Shown here piece after piece: positions 24,885-36,086 of a DNA stretch of 64,000 nt. The stretch's first letter is position 1, and every line of letters starts with the position of its first letter. Position numbers and translations under genes: made by a program. The stretch is from a virus, in the IMG/VR virus record IMGVR_UViG_3300032271_001847, positions 1 to 64,000 of that record; one strand, given 5' to 3'. Under the pieces are notes generated by a model, which did no database searches, was not told the DNA's origin, and saw only the letters and a list, made by a program, of their open reading frames with translations.

Positions 24885-27800
24885 ACCAAACGAGTGGCTG
24901 AGTATGAACCTAGCTTGGGTCGAGTCGTTGTATTGGAGACCGTTTGGAGATGGTTCCCAATTATATCCCCATGGCATGCGAACCGCATCTCCAGCATCAA
25001 TTACCGTGCTTCCTGAAACATGCGAAAGATTGGTTTGCACGCTGTCAACGTTCAGTGCCACTATCTTGACGTTTTTGTAACCAACCTGGGGCGGAGTTGA
25101 GAATCTCACATAACGTCCACCTGGCAAGTCCACAAACACATAATCAGATCCTTCCACCATGATCATGTCATTTTTCCACACGGTGGTTGAAAGTGCCTGG
25201 GTGGCAGATTCCGTTGCAAAATCAACCGTATATCCATCACCATTATAAAATAGTGCGTTATAACGGCTTCGAGGAGTTCCGCTTGTTCCATTCTGATTAC
25301 GTCGTATTCCAGTTAGGAACGCCCTTGATGGATGCTGCGTTGTCGGTGCCAACTGTATTTCTCGATATCCAATCATCTCGTCGTTTATGTAAACATATCC
25401 TATTCCGTTGTGTGTTGGGATTGAGACGGTATCATAATTGGCAATCTCAATGGAACTGCTGTAGGTATAGACATTACCGAGAATCGTTGTTTCTCTCATT
25501 GGATCAATCACGGTAGATATGATCTGATCTCCGCTTGTTAGCGTCCTCCATGCGATCGCCGGTCGTTCGGGTTTACCGGTCATGTAGCTTATTACCACTT
25601 TCCTGACCATATCCCATCCATCGGTATCCCACGCTGCCCTATCCCACCCATCGGTGGGTGTTAGCTCAACCCGCATGGTTTCTCCTCTCGGCATGTCCCA
25701 CTGGTACGTGTCCCATTCTATCTTGCTCCATCCATTTACCGCCGGGGCACGGGTAACCACGTAATCACGACCAGGGACCATGTGTTTTCCATCAAACCAA
25801 ACGGATATGGTTGAGATGTCATATGGCATGGCGGCCAAGATGTAGATACCTGTTGTGGTTTCGTCAAACACCTCCTCGTGGAATTCATAATCCATGTCCT
25901 GGCTATAGGTTGTTACCAGGACCGTGTCTCCCGCAACTATGCTACCTGATTTAAAGGTTATGTATTGCCCGGATATCGTGTATTCAGTATCAGGTGATGT
26001 TGCAACTATGGTTATGTTGGATCCTATATCCGGACGAGATGAGAACCATATCATGTTATTTGATATCAGGTAATCAACTCCGCCAATCAAATGGACGCTG
26101 TCCACGAATATTTCCACGCTTGCTCCGGTAAGATCAATGGTTATCGGATATTCAAACGGTGAGCCCAGACCGAGTATCTGCTGTATCAGAGGTGTTTTCA
26201 TCAACTTTCCATTCTTCCTAACCGTTGTGGACACACATGTCGGCAAGGTGCTATATGGTTGTTGAGAAAGATGATAAGTTAGCAACAATCCATCCGTGAT
26301 GGATAGGACCGTTTCAACAACTGTACTAAACTGCTGAGTGTCAAACGCGGTGATGACAACAACCGATCCATACGCTGGTGCCGGCAGCAATCTTATTCCG
26401 TTGGTGAGCAACGAGTTTATCGGAGTAAGTACCCCATTTATCGTAACCAACACGCCCGCAAACGGTGTCGGTATCGTGAAATCCGTCCTGGTACCGTTGC
26501 CAACGTACTCATATTTTTCCATCTCGCCGGTGTAGTCAACGTTAACGGTTAATCCAGTTCCATTGGTGTTTGTTGCGGATCCATATCCAACCGGCAATTG
26601 AACGAGAGGTTGCACAGGTAGTCTTGCCCAGAGTCCTGGTAATACCACACCCAACAGATCTACTCCCCAAACAGCATCTATCACCGCGTCAACATTGATC
26701 TTCTTTTTGGACCGATTGGTTTTCCAAGAATAAGGTGAATTTGGAGTTACCGTCCACGATCCTGGAGATAGAACGGATAGTCCTAGTATTTCTCCCATTG
26801 TTCCAACACTGATGACCTTAAGTACCGTGTCGGAGGTACTGGTACCTCCGGTGCCAGTGAGTATCAGCTGGTTACCAACCGAATATCCTTTACCAGGATT
26901 GGTTATCCTATATCCGGATGCTTGAACCGAGATAACCTTGAGGACCGTTGGTTCTATCCCAATGGTGGTTGCAAGCTGTATCGTATCACCTGGCTTGTAA
27001 TTTCTGCCAGTGGCAACAACATATGAATTTTTAACCATACGTCCGCCGCCACCACCATTTCCTATACAGGTAACCGACAGGGTTCCAGGGGCTGGCGGAT
27101 TTATGAATACCATGTGGTTGGTATCATAGTTGATGACAAAATCCCCCGATACTCCTGCCACCAACGGAGTTCCATCAAGATAAGCCATGACCGCTTGATC
27201 GCTCTGAGGAGCGATCAACAGGTCAAACTGGTCGCTAAGACCGTCAGTTATATACACACGGCTGCTCACAAGAGGGCGGTTACCTGCCGCCCGAGAGGTA
27301 ACATCCATCATTAGCGCATCCCTGGCCTTGAATGGATACAGCTCTTCTGGATGGTCATCGTCAACATTTGGTTGTATGAATTCATTGCCTTCTATCACGT
27401 GGTCCGATTCGGCAAGCGGTGCTGGTTCAAAGGTGGTTCCTGCATATAGAACATATATGTTAGGAACCGAACTGCTTGAAGGCGGCGTGACAAACTCAAT
27501 CTCTTGGCATGCCCAGTCAATTTCAATCACGGCATGCATGCCCGTTCCGGGATAAAGAAGAGGATAAGATGCTGGATATGGACCAGGAAGGACCGTGGAA
27601 TATGACCCGGTACCAACCAGTTCAACGTCTGTGATTGAGCCATGATTGGTGGAAAGAACCTGTATTCTTGCAGAGATCACACCGGTACCAGCCGTTACGT
27701 CTAATAGGTCACCTGGTTGATATCCAAATCCGCCCTCAATTATCCTAGCAGAAACCGCATGTGTTGGCACTGTCCATTCAAGGGCGTAGGTTCGTAGCTT

Positions 27801-30800
27801 CCCATCTGACCATACGACCATGCTGTTTGGATTAACGGCATGTCTCAGAAGAGGGAACCTCCTTGATATGCCGTTTCCGATGGCACTATCATAATTTGGT
27901 ATCGCACCACCTTGTATTATCTGATCAAGATATGCTTCGATCGCAGCCTTGTCGGCATCCCATCCGATGAATCCCCAAGGAGAATGTCCCCACCCTTCCT
28001 GCATGTTAAACCCAAGTGCTGATAGAACGGTTCCTTTATAAACGGCGCCGGATATGAGATCAGCAACTATCTTTGGAAGCATGCCAGGCGATGGTTCGTA
28101 ATACTCCTCAATTCGTGTCATGGCACCAAATGTCTGATCGGTTGATTCACTTTCCCATCCAAACGAGGACCATGCTGATCCCCATCCCGGAACAAGGGCA
28201 GGTGTGCTTATACGATCAAAAACAAGGGTGGTATTGAGATTTCTTATAAGCTCAGGATTTGAAATGTAGTTGTCTTTCCACGACTGGTAGGTATCATAGT
28301 ATGCCCGTTCAGCAGTTCCTTCACCGGGCATCTCGGTTAATGGATCGGCAAGCCATCCAGGTGGTGCATCAAAATCAACCAAAGATACGCTAGAGGTGTC
28401 GATGGAGGACTTTCCATATACAAACTCTCGTATCTTTCCGTGATATGGCTTAGCCTCGTTAATGAATCCTATTATGCTATCGATGGTATCGGCTGCAAAC
28501 AAAGAGTTTTTTGCCAAATCCTGGTTGAATCCCTTTAGCACGATATTGCTGGTTTTTATGGCCCAGTCAATTTGGTGTTGTTCCGAAATGGCATAGCTGA
28601 TCATCGAGAAAAACAACGTGTTTTTTTCTATTGAATTTGGATAACCATAAATGGCGTTGCTTATACCATCTATGATGTTACCAAACTCAACCGACGCGGT
28701 AAGATCAAACGGGGCATAATCAAACGCGGTCCCATCAAATCCTCCAAAATTCTTGCTCCACTTGTATATTGATGGAAGTATCTCAATGTTTCCATCCTGT
28801 TGTCCAACTAACGTCCATTTTCCAGAGAATGAGAATAGTTGCCATTTATTAACACCATTATTCAACACCTTGACCACAAATCCAGAATATGCATTTTCAA
28901 CTGTTGATAGGTCAGCAGGTGTTTGTACCGTGGCTTTGATCGTAGTATAGGATCCATAACCGGTCATGTACCAGTCCACGTAGTTCCAATAATTAGCGGT
29001 ATTGTATCCTTGTTTACGTATCAGCTCCCATTCAACACCATTCGTCTGGTATTCCCACATGGTCCAGAGATTTCCGTTCTCGCTGACCGGTTCAACCAAG
29101 ACCACCTGGCCCGGGACGATGGCACCAACAAGCGCGTCGCGCTGTAGCATGTCCTGAACCCTATAATCCCAGTTTCCAGACTGAGGAGGAATGGGCTCAG
29201 CTGCGTAGAAATAGTTTTCCCACCCTGCTTTTGATGCATCATCTATCAATGGCGTTGCACTGGTGGATAGTAACTGGTTTGTCGTATCAACAAAAACCTT
29301 GCTTGCTGCAACCCTGTCCATGAACCAGCTCTGACGAGGACGAATTTCGGTTCCATATTTCTGTAGGTCATTAAGATGGTAATCAGGTACATCATTGCCA
29401 AGTCCATCAAATGTGATAAGACTGGTTTTGACCTTATCCCACAATTTTGTGCTGATGGGACTCATTGAGTCGCCTTCTCTCACAAGTTCCCATTCACCAT
29501 AGATATTGCTGTCGTTTGGAGTTGATGTGTAGGTTATCTGCTGTATGGTCCGTGTGCCGTTCAGACGAGATGCGTAGTTTCCTATGATCAGGCTATCGTC
29601 TGATATTGCAGCCCACCACGGCTTGTCGTCAGTGCTAGGCTGCTCTATTAGATTTGCTATTTGCTCGGTGGTCAATGCTCTCGATGGCGAAGCCGGAGAC
29701 ATTCCACTGTTTTTAACCCAGAAATAATAATATGTCGTGCTAGTACCGTTTGCACCATATTCGATTAGTTCTGTCCAGCTTGGACTGGTTGGATTTCGTA
29801 TGCTTCCTGAAGGGATATAACTTCTGCCGCCGTCTGTGATGCTTTGGCCTTGCGCAACATTGCTAGACCAATCTGAAGGCGGTATAGGGCTTCGTATCCA
29901 TTCATAAACATCAATGCTTGTTCCAGGTGCAATCTTTCCCCATTGTTGCATCCTATATTTTCCGTCACCTTGTTCATAATCAATGTACCTTACGGCGGAT
30001 AGGTCCCACCAAACCTGCCCTAGTTGGGCACTGCTCCACGATTCGGTTGGGCTTAATGCGTACTTGGTGTTGTTTCCATTGTTATATTTGGCCGGATCGT
30101 AATCAGTCTTGTAATTGATTTCAGCATCTGCCCTACCAGAGATGAATCCCTTTGCTGGATCATAATAATTGAGCGTTGTTAGTTGCATTCCAGAGATGGA
30201 GTCAAAAAGCTTGTTCTGCTTGATCAATGACGCGTCGACCTTGTATTCTTGTTGCCTAAACGCCGTCCATCGTCCCTGGGCTCTCTTGTAAACCGTCCAT
30301 GCACCTTCCACGATTCCGCCATCATCAACGTATGCAAGGTTGCCATCGATCCAACCACCCGGTGGTTCTCCGCTATCTCGAGAAAATACATCTGCAAATC
30401 TGGTCGGACGATAGACCATTATGGTACCACCCGTTCCTTGTTCATAGGTGGTAACATCTATCTGGAATGTCAGTGGTGTTACCGAACTAACCGTGTATGT
30501 TCCATTTATGGCAGAAACTCCAGAAATACCATAAATGATGCAGATGTCACCATCCGACAACCCGTGTGGGGATGCCGTCGTTATAACGGTCGGTGCTCCT
30601 GATATGTTTGAAGGTATGGTAAGATCCACCTGTGCATACGCTGGTGTCAGGACCCATGTCATCCATGTCCCGGTGTTGGTTATGAACTGCCACACCGTAT
30701 CCCTGTTTTTAACAGGAGTTGAGGTTGTTTTCTGATTGTCGTACAGTGCTAGAAGATCAGACGACGTGGCTGCTAACCATGTGGTCTCACCGAGCATGGC

Positions 30801-33800
30801 ATAGCCAGTGGTCGGATTGTCCGTGCTAGTGTTCGGTGCATATGAGGATCTCAATGCAAATTTCCGATCAATGTAGCTTTCAGGTGGTGTTACCATGAGG
30901 GGGTCACGGGGCACTATATCAAGCACGTCATCATTGGCGTTGTCGCCGTCGTGATTTCCAAACAGTCTTATACGTTGAGGATCGTTGACCATCCTATCCT
31001 GCGGCAGTCTGATCTCAACCAGATCGTTGAGATCCGTGGCACCATATCGACCAACACGTAGAAGCCATTCCTCATAATACTCAAACGTGCTTTTGGCCGG
31101 CAATATTGAGGTATTTCTCAGCAGGCTGTCAAGCGAGGATCTTGTACCTTTTTTCTTGATGAACCCTTGATAGAATTCAAACTCCGTGGCATCTTCAAGA
31201 AGGAGATTCTGCATGTAATCTCGATTTTGATAGCCTATCATGTGCCGAGAGATATCAGAAATATCCTTTCTATCCACTACGCTCTGCTTAGATGTTCTTT
31301 CAATCAATGCACCCGTGGTTTGATTTATCTCGGAATAGTTCTTTGGCTGGTCAATGTTGAAATACTTCCTAAAATCGTCGGCCGTTTTTTCAAAGTTGCT
31401 GGTCATCGTCCAGGTATTGCTGGTGGTATTCTGTGTGATGATGTATCCAGGTGCATCAACCCGACCATTCCAGTCGTTTGTCCTATAAGATAGTATCTTG
31501 ATCCTATCCTGTTTGAGATCATACAAGGGCTGATAGATGACGTCATTAAAAGAGGTCAGGTTGTCAAAAAACACGGCGTGTTCAATGGTAGTTCTGAAGA
31601 GCCTTAATCCATATACACCTTGATCGTTGGTAGCGTTAACCGTTATGGTACCTTCGTTCCTTGACACAACAACGTTCTGCGGTTGTATCGGCATTCCGGC
31701 TCGATCAATCACAGGATAGGTTCCGGCTACTATGCCATTAACATATTGTATGTTACCAAAGTCCTGCTTGAACTTGACCATGTCTGCTGACGGACTCAAC
31801 GCGATGAAAGTACCGTTTGTCCACGATCCTTGGCTCCAGAAAAGGAACTCCTTTGCGCTCTGGAACCAATCCATCATGCTGTTTGAGTCATTTCCATATT
31901 GATCAAACACCCACCCTTGGCTGATGAGCCAACGACCATGTCCTATCAGGAAATCGTACACTTCCTGCCGGCTGGTAAACGTGGTGCCATACGGGATCAA
32001 TTTTGTGGTTTTAAGACCCGTTGTGTATTCAATAACTCGTTGGTTGCCGATGATCACGGTGTTTTTGGAACCACGTGTGTTGGGAGGAATTATGGTAAAG
32101 GTTGGATAGATGACGTTGTATCCATATACCTTCCATCCATCTTTTGTTTTCTCAACCATGACACCACCATAGTAACTCTCCCCTATGCTGGTGCTGCGGT
32201 AAAGGTAGACCTTGATGTTTTCGCTCGGTATGAGCTGGCTGTTGTAGCCAACCTGTCCAAAACTATCAACAAGACCCCTAAAGCTGTCCGCATTGACATA
32301 TCCTGCCATCCTGTGTGACAGCTGAACATCCGACCCCCGTACAACATTTCCACAATAATTGGTAACATCCAATCCTTGGCTGATCAGGTATTCGGATATC
32401 CAATGTTGCAACCCGCAGCTACCAAAATAGGAAAGAGAGGTTTCGTTTGGAATCACGATACCATTGGATATCAGGCTAGGATTCTCACGGTGAACATAGA
32501 ACTGATTGCTCGATCTGCGAGAATTGGTGTCAATGTAAATCCATTGATCATTTACCGTTTCTGAATACGCATCCATGGTTCGTGTTATGTCCCATGTGTA
32601 TTCAACAAACCTAGCCGGTTTCATCAGATATCCAAGCTGTGCTTGAACAAATCCATAATCCTGCGAATTTACCCATGTGCTTTCAATTGGACCGCCGTCA
32701 CCAAATTCCCATTCAGCTGCTGCATCGTGAACGGAAGGCAAGCTCGAAATGCATCCTGCCTGATATGGAGCCAAAAGGTTTCCTTGGTCATCAACTGGTA
32801 TGCAATCCAGCAAGCCGGGACGTTTCCATTCCTGATGAATTCCTTGTCTCGGACCTTGGCTAACATGCCCATCCCGAAGGTCTTCCCACATCAAGGTGTT
32901 TCCACGGGTGTAAGGTGCTTCACCATATTGTGAATCCCACCAGGTTGGTTTTTGTGAAAATCCTAGCATTTCCCATGGATGGGTGTGAGGCCTGTCAGTA
33001 TCATAAACCCATCGATATATGCCCTGCCAGTGTCCAGGTACCAATGACCCGTTCCTGTCAGTCATGTTGCTGTAGTTCCAGGAGAATTGATCGTCAGTGT
33101 CGTAACCGGTATTTGCCCGATAGTCAGCCTGTGCTGATATCACCCACTTGTCAAATGCACCCCTTTGTAGTTGCAGATGTTCGATCCTGGTATAGCTGCT
33201 AGTTCTCCATTTACCCGGCGAATACGTCCTAACATCAAACACATATTCTGCTTCTGGGTTCTTGTATCCAGAAGGAAGGCTGGCATAGAGATCAAGCTCA
33301 AATTGCAACCATGCAGCAGCAATTGGATTATCGAGCTGCTCGGGATTGCTAGTCGAGACCTGGCCGTGCAATATAGACCCGAGCTGTTCGCCTTGTTGGT
33401 CAACCATCACGATCCTGCTACCATCGTGCGTTTGTATCGCCATCCGTGGGGTCTTATATGTATCATCCATGTAAACTACCGGATAATACGACGGTGTGAT
33501 TCCTAGTCGGGCCGACGTAGCCGGGACATAGGTAGGACTGGTGCTTGGTATCGAGCAATATGATCCCGGAACACCGGATGGTCCACTATTAGCCCACGGA
33601 CTGCTAGAAGTCTTTCCGATGTTTATCTGTGCAAGTGCTGATGACACCCATTGGCTGATCATGTACGGATCACACCCACCAGCAACATATGAGGCAGAAA
33701 ATCCTTGTTTTGTGCTCAGATTGAAGAGGGTTTGTATGAATCTTCCATAAAATCTCTGATAAGATCGCTGGGCATATTGCATTGCCATCATTGGATCAGA

Positions 33801-36086
33801 TGGACTTATGGTGCTTATTATGTCTGATAGAGGGGTGCTATTAAGCACGGCAAGCTTTAACAGAGTAGCACGATGGTTCAATATGCTACGACCAAGATGT
33901 TTCATCTGTGCGGTATCCCTGTAATTGTTCTGTCCAAGGGGTGTGCCGACAATGCCTGGTTGATTCTCTATGATCTGAGTAAATTGTTGTAAAAACTGGC
34001 TCCTGCTAACCTGTGTGACCGGAAGATTGTTTGGGTTAGCACTGAGATTGCTTGGTATCTCGTAGAATCCAACCATGATGTCCGGAGCGATTGTATTCCA
34101 TGTTTTGACTATCAGCCGTGAACCATCTGGTTGGGTAGTTATTAGATTTATCATCGAACCCAGCATGGTATAATCAGTTCCTTCTACCAATTGGATTGTC
34201 TGACCATTTGGTGTGATGACGCTGGCAAATATAGTTGGTAATCCCGTTGCAGATCGAGCAGCAGGTGCTTGGTCAAGAATGAAGGAAGTCGTTGGTGATA
34301 CTATCACGAATTCGTTAACGATGTACTGGCGGCTTGATTCAGGCGATTTGTACCACGAATTAACGTATTCGTCGGTGGATTGCATCGAAATCTTCGAGAA
34401 TAGATAACCCATGTAGGTTGTTTCTGTACCACCAATGACATACGAAACGGTATCAATCTCAAGATCATTGTTGAACACAAAATCTCCAAATTGATCAAGC
34501 TTGGTGTTGATGTTTAATTCGGAGTCAACTGCCTGATTCACATCCGTTGCATAGCTGAACACCTTGCTGCCTGCAAAACTACTTCCTGGATAAATGCTAG
34601 GGTCGTCCATTGCATTACCATCCACATCGTACAGCATGAAAAGAGGTGTTGAAGCACCAAATTTTTGTTGCCCGTCAGTCCGCCATGTGTTTCCATCAAA
34701 ATAGAGATTTTGATCCTGGAAATATCCAAACGAGATCGAAACCCTGCTGCCGCGTTCTGGATAACTCTCTTCGATCAATGCAATCGGGGCGGTATTGTAT
34801 ATGACGATCTCGACCACTCTACCAGCGGCTACCGGTGACACCATGGTTACTTGTTCGCCCGTCCACGAATAGGTCAAGGGGGATTGTTGAGTTCCATCAA
34901 TGTATAACACCATGTGATCAGTTGAGTGTTGATAAGGAGACGTGACAAACACTGATGTTGGAACAGAGACCGGATATCTAAGTGTTGCGGGTTCAACCGT
35001 ATCTATCGACACACGATAGATACGGTTGTTCACCTCCGGATCCGCGTCATTTAAGACAAGGATACGCATGCCATCCCTAAGAGGTATGCCTTGCATGACA
35101 TAAGATTTTTGTCCAACTATGGTACCAAACACATCTGACAGGGTATTATCAGCAAGATCCACCGTTCCTTGATCAATCCAACCATATTTCCATATCTCAA
35201 TTCCAGCGTCAAATTCAATTATCGGGCGCCTGGCCTGGAGAATGGATGGGTCAGGGTAGATGGTCTTTGACAATCGAACAACATCAAGATGGAACCATCG
35301 ATTTGACCTGCTCCACTGATTTCCGTCAGGGCTCATTCGAGAAATGGTAACGTAGTTCTTTTCCTCCAACGCGGCACCCGACCAAGATTCCACATCCCAT
35401 GGAGACGAATCCCAACTGGGAGATGCGGAGAACGTATTTTCTGATAGTTCAATCCCTCGGCCAACGCCCTCGACAAACCATTCTCGGCCGTTTATATCAA
35501 GGGTGAGATCATTCATAGGAACTATCTTGAGCCCACTGGTAAAATCAAGCATCGTGGTATCAATTGAACCATTTCCGTATCTAACGGCACCGACATACGT
35601 GTATGAGATATTGCCCGTGGCGTCATTTAACAGATCAGTTGTATCCAGTAATTCTATCGCATCTGGACCATTTGGCAACCAAAAATAACTGGAAAAATTG
35701 GTAAACTTATCCAGATCAATTGGTGGACTCCATGAATAGTATTCTTGATCAAACAAGCGGTCATGGTTGTTAACCAATCCTCCCTGGAATCTCAGCTGTC
35801 CGATGAGATCCTCGTAGAACATGGCATGGGTGATCTTACCACTGAGAAGATCCGTACTAACCACCGTCGGGGATAGCTGGTAATCCGACCGAGATTTAGT
35901 CGGTTCGTTTATGTAAAAATCCTTTGCCGGATCATACCATGACGGACGATTTCCAATGTACCCGCTAAGAAATTCCACGCTTTCTGGTTGGAAAAGATGG
36001 TCAACCGTTGCAGCAAAGATCTTTGTTAGATTTTCTGTCTGCAGGTAGCTCGGGAGTAGCTCTATATTGCGACGCTTATCAGCCAT
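24879..36086 (-). CDS. Giant baseplate-associated virion protein, 3,735 residues
   Basis: One uninterrupted gene of 11.2 kb directly after gene 6 (8-base overlap), where T4 has gene 7. The N-terminus (RRNIELLPSYLQTENLTKIFAA) is typical of large wedge-associated proteins in T4-like cyanophages. The body is beta-rich with repeated themes: a motif of the form VGNGTRTDFTIP followed by VLVTINGV, other strand pairs such as MVLYIDGTQQSPLTYSW, and Gly-rich repeats such as YKPGDTIQLATT and YSVGNQLILTGTGG. No signal peptide or catalytic site recognised. AGGAA precedes the start. By position it may replace gp7 and perhaps gp8/gp10 functions in wedge building or be a long side fibre; I cannot tell which. 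Confidence 0.75.
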   Translation of the reverse strand: MADKRRNIELLPSYLQTENLTKIFAATVDHLFQPESVEFLSGYIGNRPSWYDPAKDFYINEPTKSRSDYQLSPTVVSTDLLSGKITHAMFYEDLIGQLRFQGGLVNNHDRLFDQEYYSWSPPIDLDKFTNFSSYFWLPNGPDAIELLDTTDLLNDATGNISYTYVGAVRYGNGSIDTTMLDFTSGLKIVPMNDLTLDINGREWFVEGVGRGIELSENTFSASPSWDSSPWDVESWSGAALEEKNYVTISRMSPDGNQWSRSNRWFHLDVVRLSKTIYPDPSILQARRPIIEFDAGIEIWKYGWIDQGTVDLADNTLSDVFGTIVGQKSYVMQGIPLRDGMRILVLNDADPEVNNRIYRVSIDTVEPATLRYPVSVPTSVFVTSPYQHSTDHMVLYIDGTQQSPLTYSWTGEQVTMVSPVAAGRVVEIVIYNTAPIALIEESYPERGSRVSISFGYFQDQNLYFDGNTWRTDGQQKFGASTPLFMLYDVDGNAMDDPSIYPGSSFAGSKVFSYATDVNQAVDSELNINTKLDQFGDFVFNNDLEIDTVSYVIGGTETTYMGYLFSKISMQSTDEYVNSWYKSPESSRQYIVNEFVIVSPTTSFILDQAPAARSATGLPTIFASVITPNGQTIQLVEGTDYTMLGSMINLITTQPDGSRLIVKTWNTIAPDIMVGFYEIPSNLSANPNNLPVTQVSRSQFLQQFTQIIENQPGIVGTPLGQNNYRDTAQMKHLGRSILNHRATLLKLAVLNSTPLSDIISTISPSDPMMAMQYAQRSYQRFYGRFIQTLFNLSTKQGFSASYVAGGCDPYMISQWVSSALAQINIGKTSSSPWANSGPSGVPGSYCSIPSTSPTYVPATSARLGITPSYYPVVYMDDTYKTPRMAIQTHDGSRIVMVDQQGEQLGSILHGQVSTSNPEQLDNPIAAAWLQFELDLYASLPSGYKNPEAEYVFDVRTYSPGKWRTSSYTRIEHLQLQRGAFDKWVISAQADYRANTGYDTDDQFSWNYSNMTDRNGSLVPGHWQGIYRWVYDTDRPHTHPWEMLGFSQKPTWWDSQYGEAPYTRGNTLMWEDLRDGHVSQGPRQGIHQEWKRPGLLDCIPVDDQGNLLAPYQAGCISSLPSVHDAAAEWEFGDGGPIESTWVNSQDYGFVQAQLGYLMKPARFVEYTWDITRTMDAYSETVNDQWIYIDTNSRRSSNQFYVHRENPSLISNGIVIPNETSLSYFGSCGLQHWISEYLISQGLDVTNYCGNVVRGSDVQLSHRMAGYVNADSFRGLVDSFGQVGYNSQLIPSENIKVYLYRSTSIGESYYGGVMVEKTKDGWKVYGYNVIYPTFTIIPPNTRGSKNTVIIGNQRVIEYTTGLKTTKLIPYGTTFTSRQEVYDFLIGHGRWLISQGWVFDQYGNDSNSMMDWFQSAKEFLFWSQGSWTNGTFIALSPSADMVKFKQDFGNIQYVNGIVAGTYPVIDRAGMPIQPQNVVVSRNEGTITVNATNDQGVYGLRLFRTTIEHAVFFDNLTSFNDVIYQPLYDLKQDRIKILSYRTNDWNGRVDAPGYIITQNTTSNTWTMTSNFEKTADDFRKYFNIDQPKNYSEINQTTGALIERTSKQSVVDRKDISDISRHMIGYQNRDYMQNLLLEDATEFEFYQGFIKKKGTRSSLDSLLRNTSILPAKSTFEYYEEWLLRVGRYGATDLNDLVEIRLPQDRMVNDPQRIRLFGNHDGDNANDDVLDIVPRDPLMVTPPESYIDRKFALRSSYAPNTSTDNPTTGYAMLGETTWLAATSSDLLALYDNQKTTSTPVKNRDTVWQFITNTGTWMTWVLTPAYAQVDLTIPSNISGAPTVITTASPHGLSDGDICIIYGISGVSAINGTYTVSSVTPLTFQIDVTTYEQGTGGTIMVYRPTRFADVFSRDSGEPPGGWIDGNLAYVDDGGIVEGAWTVYKRAQGRWTAFRQQEYKVDASLIKQNKLFDSISGMQLTTLNYYDPAKGFISGRADAEINYKTDYDPAKYNNGNNTKYALSPTESWSSAQLGQVWWDLSAVRYIDYEQGDGKYRMQQWGKIAPGTSIDVYEWIRSPIPPSDWSSNVAQGQSITDGGRSYIPSGSIRNPTSPSWTELIEYGANGTSTTYYYFWVKNSGMSPASPSRALTTEQIANLIEQPSTDDKPWWAAISDDSLIIGNYASRLNGTRTIQQITYTSTPNDSNIYGEWELVREGDSMSPISTKLWDKVKTSLITFDGLGNDVPDYHLNDLQKYGTEIRPRQSWFMDRVAASKVFVDTTNQLLSTSATPLIDDASKAGWENYFYAAEPIPPQSGNWDYRVQDMLQRDALVGAIVPGQVVLVEPVSENGNLWTMWEYQTNGVEWELIRKQGYNTANYWNYVDWYMTGYGSYTTIKATVQTPADLSTVENAYSGFVVKVLNNGVNKWQLFSFSGKWTLVGQQDGNIEILPSIYKWSKNFGGFDGTAFDYAPFDLTASVEFGNIIDGISNAIYGYPNSIEKNTLFFSMISYAISEQHQIDWAIKTSNIVLKGFNQDLAKNSLFAADTIDSIIGFINEAKPYHGKIREFVYGKSSIDTSSVSLVDFDAPPGWLADPLTEMPGEGTAERAYYDTYQSWKDNYISNPELIRNLNTTLVFDRISTPALVPGWGSAWSSFGWESESTDQTFGAMTRIEEYYEPSPGMLPKIVADLISGAVYKGTVLSALGFNMQEGWGHSPWGFIGWDADKAAIEAYLDQIIQGGAIPNYDSAIGNGISRRFPLLRHAVNPNSMVVWSDGKLRTYALEWTVPTHAVSARIIEGGFGYQPGDLLDVTAGTGVISARIQVLSTNHGSITDVELVGTGSYSTVLPGPYPASYPLLYPGTGMHAVIEIDWACQEIEFVTPPSSSSVPNIYVLYAGTTFEPAPLAESDHVIEGNEFIQPNVDDDHPEELYPFKARDALMMDVTSRAAGNRPLVSSRVYITDGLSDQFDLLIAPQSDQAVMAYLDGTPLVAGVSGDFVINYDTNHMVFINPPAPGTLSVTCIGNGGGGGRMVKNSYVVATGRNYKPGDTIQLATTIGIEPTVLKVISVQASGYRITNPGKGYSVGNQLILTGTGGTSTSDTVLKVISVGTMGEILGLSVLSPGSWTVTPNSPYSWKTNRSKKKINVDAVIDAVWGVDLLGVVLPGLWARLPVQPLVQLPVGYGSATNTNGTGLTVNVDYTGEMEKYEYVGNGTRTDFTIPTPFAGVLVTINGVLTPINSLLTNGIRLLPAPAYGSVVVITAFDTQQFSTVVETVLSITDGLLLTYHLSQQPYSTLPTCVSTTVRKNGKLMKTPLIQQILGLGSPFEYPITIDLTGASVEIFVDSVHLIGGVDYLISNNMIWFSSRPDIGSNITIVATSPDTEYTISGQYITFKSGSIVAGDTVLVTTYSQDMDYEFHEEVFDETTTGIYILAAMPYDISTISVWFDGKHMVPGRDYVVTRAPAVNGWSKIEWDTYQWDMPRGETMRVELTPTDGWDRAAWDTDGWDMVRKVVISYMTGKPERPAIAWRTLTSGDQIISTVIDPMRETTILGNVYTYSSSIEIANYDTVSIPTHNGIGYVYINDEMIGYREIQLAPTTQHPSRAFLTGIRRNQNGTSGTPRSRYNALFYNGDGYTVDFATESATQALSTTVWKNDMIMVEGSDYVFVDLPGGRYVRFSTPPQVGYKNVKIVALNVDSVQTNLSHVSGSTVIDAGDAVRMPWGYNWEPSPNGLQYNDSTQARFILSHSFGG

